This document shows positions 62,570 through 64,000 of a stretch of 64,000 nt of DNA, piece by piece (within the stretch, counting starts at the first letter, position 1; every line of letters begins with the position of its first letter). The position numbers and the translations under genes were made by a program. Source of the DNA: Bradyrhizobium elkanii USDA 76 (GTDB lineage: Bacteria > Pseudomonadota > Alphaproteobacteria > Rhizobiales > Xanthobacteraceae). The stretch covers positions 1,790,001 to 1,854,000 of the forward strand of contig NZ_CP066356.1 of the NCBI RefSeq assembly GCF_023278185.1. Direction: 5' to 3'. Under the pieces are notes generated by a model. It saw nothing but the letters and a program-made list of their open reading frames with translations, had not been told where the DNA came from and searched no databases.

Positions 62570-63019
62570 TCAGGCCGCCTTCTGCGTGATTTGTCCGCCA
62601 GGAGCGCCACTTCCGATGGCAATACGCCGAGGCTTCATGGCCTCGGGGATTTCGCGCACGAGCTCGATCCGCAGCAGACCGTTCTCGACCATTGCCGACT
62701 TGACCTGCACGTAGTCGGCGAGGTTGAACTGTCGCTTGAACGGACGCGCCGAGATACCCTGATAGAGGTATTCGTGCTGGTCCTTGTCGCCCTTGCGGCC
62801 TTCCACGGTCAGCACGTTCTGCTCAGCCGTCACCGAAATCTCGTCCTGGTTGAAGCCGGCCAGTGCGACCGAGATCTGGTAGCGGTCCTCTCCGAGCCGC
62901 TCGATATTGTAGGGCGGGTAGTTGTCTTCGGGCCGATGCTGGGTTTCGTCGAGCAGATCGATGAGGCGGTCGAATCCAATACTCGAACGCCACAGGGGAG
63001 TGAAATCGTATGTCCTCAT
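62570..63019 (-). CDS. Small heat-shock protein, IbpA-like Hsp20
   Basis: 149 residues from ATG 63019 (MRTYDFTPLWRSSIGFDRLI), preceded by CTGGAGGACTTGG. The IbpA-type sequence includes YPPYNIERLGEDRYQISVAL, AGFNQDEISVTAEQNVLTVE, YLYQGISARPFKRQFNLADY, MVENGLLRIELVREIPEAMK and PRRIAIG. A cytosolic holdase. The leader looks like a ROSE RNA thermometer, so translation is probably heat-controlled. First gene of the Hsp20 operon. Confidence 0.96.
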   Translation of the reverse strand: MRTYDFTPLWRSSIGFDRLIDLLDETQHRPEDNYPPYNIERLGEDRYQISVALAGFNQDEISVTAEQNVLTVEGRKGDKDQHEYLYQGISARPFKRQFNLADYVQVKSAMVENGLLRIELVREIPEAMKPRRIAIGSGAPGGQITQKAA

Positions 63020-63115
63020 AGCCAAGTCCTCCAGAGAGCAAGATGGATACGAAGGAGCGCAAGACGATCGTTGCAAGACACCTGTCCGGCGCCCTGGTTG
63101 CTTTGCCGAGCCCAA
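63020..63115 (-). ncRNA. ROSE-type RNA thermometer candidate in the Hsp20 leader
   Basis: On the minus strand the leader ends TTGCTCTCTGGAGGACTTGG directly before the ATG. The pyrimidine-rich TTGCT can pair with the GGAGGA Shine-Dalgarno, the hallmark of ROSE thermometers known from rhizobial small heat-shock genes. A further GGCGCC-based stem lies upstream in the leader. Confidence 0.6.
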
Positions 63116-63492
63116 CCTGGCGCCCGGCACCGCCCGTAAAGCGGCAAAAATCCAATTAGAAAAACGGCGATCAGTTTCAAGAGCGTTCGCAAAAATTTTT
63201 TGGCTTGGTTTTAGTCGGGTTATTCTGGCCCGCGCACCGGAACCGAGTTCGGGCAGTTGGCTCGCGAGGCACGCCCGCCATCTGCGCCGGGTCGGGAGAC
63301 CGCTCAATGCTGAACCTCGCGCGAGACCGGAGAGGTTTGCACTTTGTCCCCGGGCGTGCCGGCCCCATTGCGGTATTTCCATTTGCTCTGGAGCCGGCTG
63401 CCGTGCAAAGGCTCACCACGAAGGCACGCGTCATGTGAGATCCGTTGCGCAGCCGGCGCGGAAGCCTAGCTTGCAACTGGCCTGTCAGAATC
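63116..63492. other. Intergenic stretch between marC and the Hsp20 operon
   Basis: No supportable gene. It contains the Hsp20 promoter region and the upstream part of the leader. I could not place a sigma-32 promoter with confidence. Confidence 0.5.
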
Positions 63493-64000
63493 TCAGCCGG
63501 CCAATCCGGGCAATTCGCTCCGCAGGCCAGTCATAATGAAGTGCACGCCTATCGCCGCTACAATGAGCGCCATGGTGCGGGTCATAACGTTGATCCCGGT
63601 TTTTCCCAGGAACCGCTCGATCGCCGCCGCCGTCCAGAGTGTCAATCCGATCAGGAATGTTGCGATGATTGACGCCGCAGCAAGCAGCGCCTTCGCAAGC
63701 CAGCCAGGATTATCATTGGAAAGGGTGATCATGATGCCGACTTGGGCTGGTCCGACGAGCAAAGGGAATGCAAACGGTGTTATCGCCATTCCATGGATAT
63801 CTACTTCGCTGCTGTCAACTCCGCTGGTTGATTGCAAGAATTTCCCATACTGTGCCTGAAACATCTCGAGCGCGATGACCAGTGCAAGCAACCCGCCTGC
63901 GATACGAAAGTCATCGAGACCGACATTGAAAAAGCCGAGGATCTGCTTGCCGAGGACCGCGGCTCCCACAAAGAAAACCGCAACCGCCGTGCATGCCAAG
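63493..64000 (-). CDS. MarC-family integral membrane protein, partial (start outside the window)
   Basis: The frame is open from the right edge to the stop at 63493. Family phrases: GLDDFRIAGGLLALVIALEM, GMAITPFAFPLLVGPAQVGI and VMTRTMALIVAAIGVHFIMT. About four of the usual six transmembrane helices are present. Despite the name, MarC proteins have no proven role in antibiotic resistance. Confidence 0.9.
   Translation of the reverse strand, partial: LACTAVAVFFVGAAVLGKQILGFFNVGLDDFRIAGGLLALVIALEMFQAQYGKFLQSTSGVDSSEVDIHGMAITPFAFPLLVGPAQVGIMITLSNDNPGWLAKALLAAASIIATFLIGLTLWTAAAIERFLGKTGINVMTRTMALIVAAIGVHFIMTGLRSELPGLAG

Overview
The window looks like an accessory region of a Bradyrhizobium-type alphaproteobacterium (Nitrobacteraceae). 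The grounds are the high GC content, many small protein families that I associate with that group (DUF1488, DUF3309, DUF1003, CsbD, tiny secreted or membrane proteins), an HWE-type histidine kinase, a groESL operon, and paired small heat-shock genes behind what looks like a ROSE RNA thermometer. These assignments rest on family recognition from the protein sequences; no database search was possible.

Layout. 0-8 kb: stress-type genes (CsbD, a fatty-acid desaturase operon, a response regulator with an HWE kinase, DUF1488) and small secreted or membrane proteins. 7.5-15.5 kb: decay and insertion sequences (a frameshifted small gene, an inverted broken DUF1488 copy, a DNA-ligase fragment cut by an IS21 remnant, a small gene with one nonsense codon, ISL3, IS110 and IS3 pieces, a DUF1003 gene truncated by IS3). 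15.7-26.6 kb: otsA, groESL, small secreted proteins, a transglutaminase, and broken exoD and ppk2. 27-36 kb: an integrative-element segment with a tyrosine recombinase, a large serine recombinase, a ParB-domain protein, two intact DUF736 genes and one decayed copy. 36.5-40.8 kb: a broken IS110 transposase and a complete IS66 element with a perfect 8-bp target duplication. 41.3-49.9 kb: a beta-lactamase-fold hydrolase, an XRE regulator, and an RND efflux operon divergent from a LysR regulator. 50-54 kb: an atypical L,D-transpeptidase and a decayed catabolic patch (MaoC, a CMD/DUF3237 chimera, an FAD monooxygenase). 54-64 kb: a hybrid histidine kinase, small proteins, the two Hsp20 genes and the start-less end of a MarC gene.

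How the parts work together. Many intact genes are of the kind induced by stress: trehalose synthesis, chaperones, CsbD, cell-envelope proteins, two-component sensors. Several have a match to the EcfG general-stress promoter (GGAAC, 16-17 bases, then (c)GTT) 30-45 bases upstream of their start codon. Single-base indels and nonsense codons are very common in the accessory genes, which points to ongoing gene decay or, in part, to sequencing error.

The two least explained signals are (1) five copies of a 16-bp near-palindrome, TGRKCAAWWTTGCTCA, all within the first 24 kb, and (2) a nested-stem element about 120 bases before each intact DUF736 gene. I did not find a tRNA, rRNA or CRISPR array.
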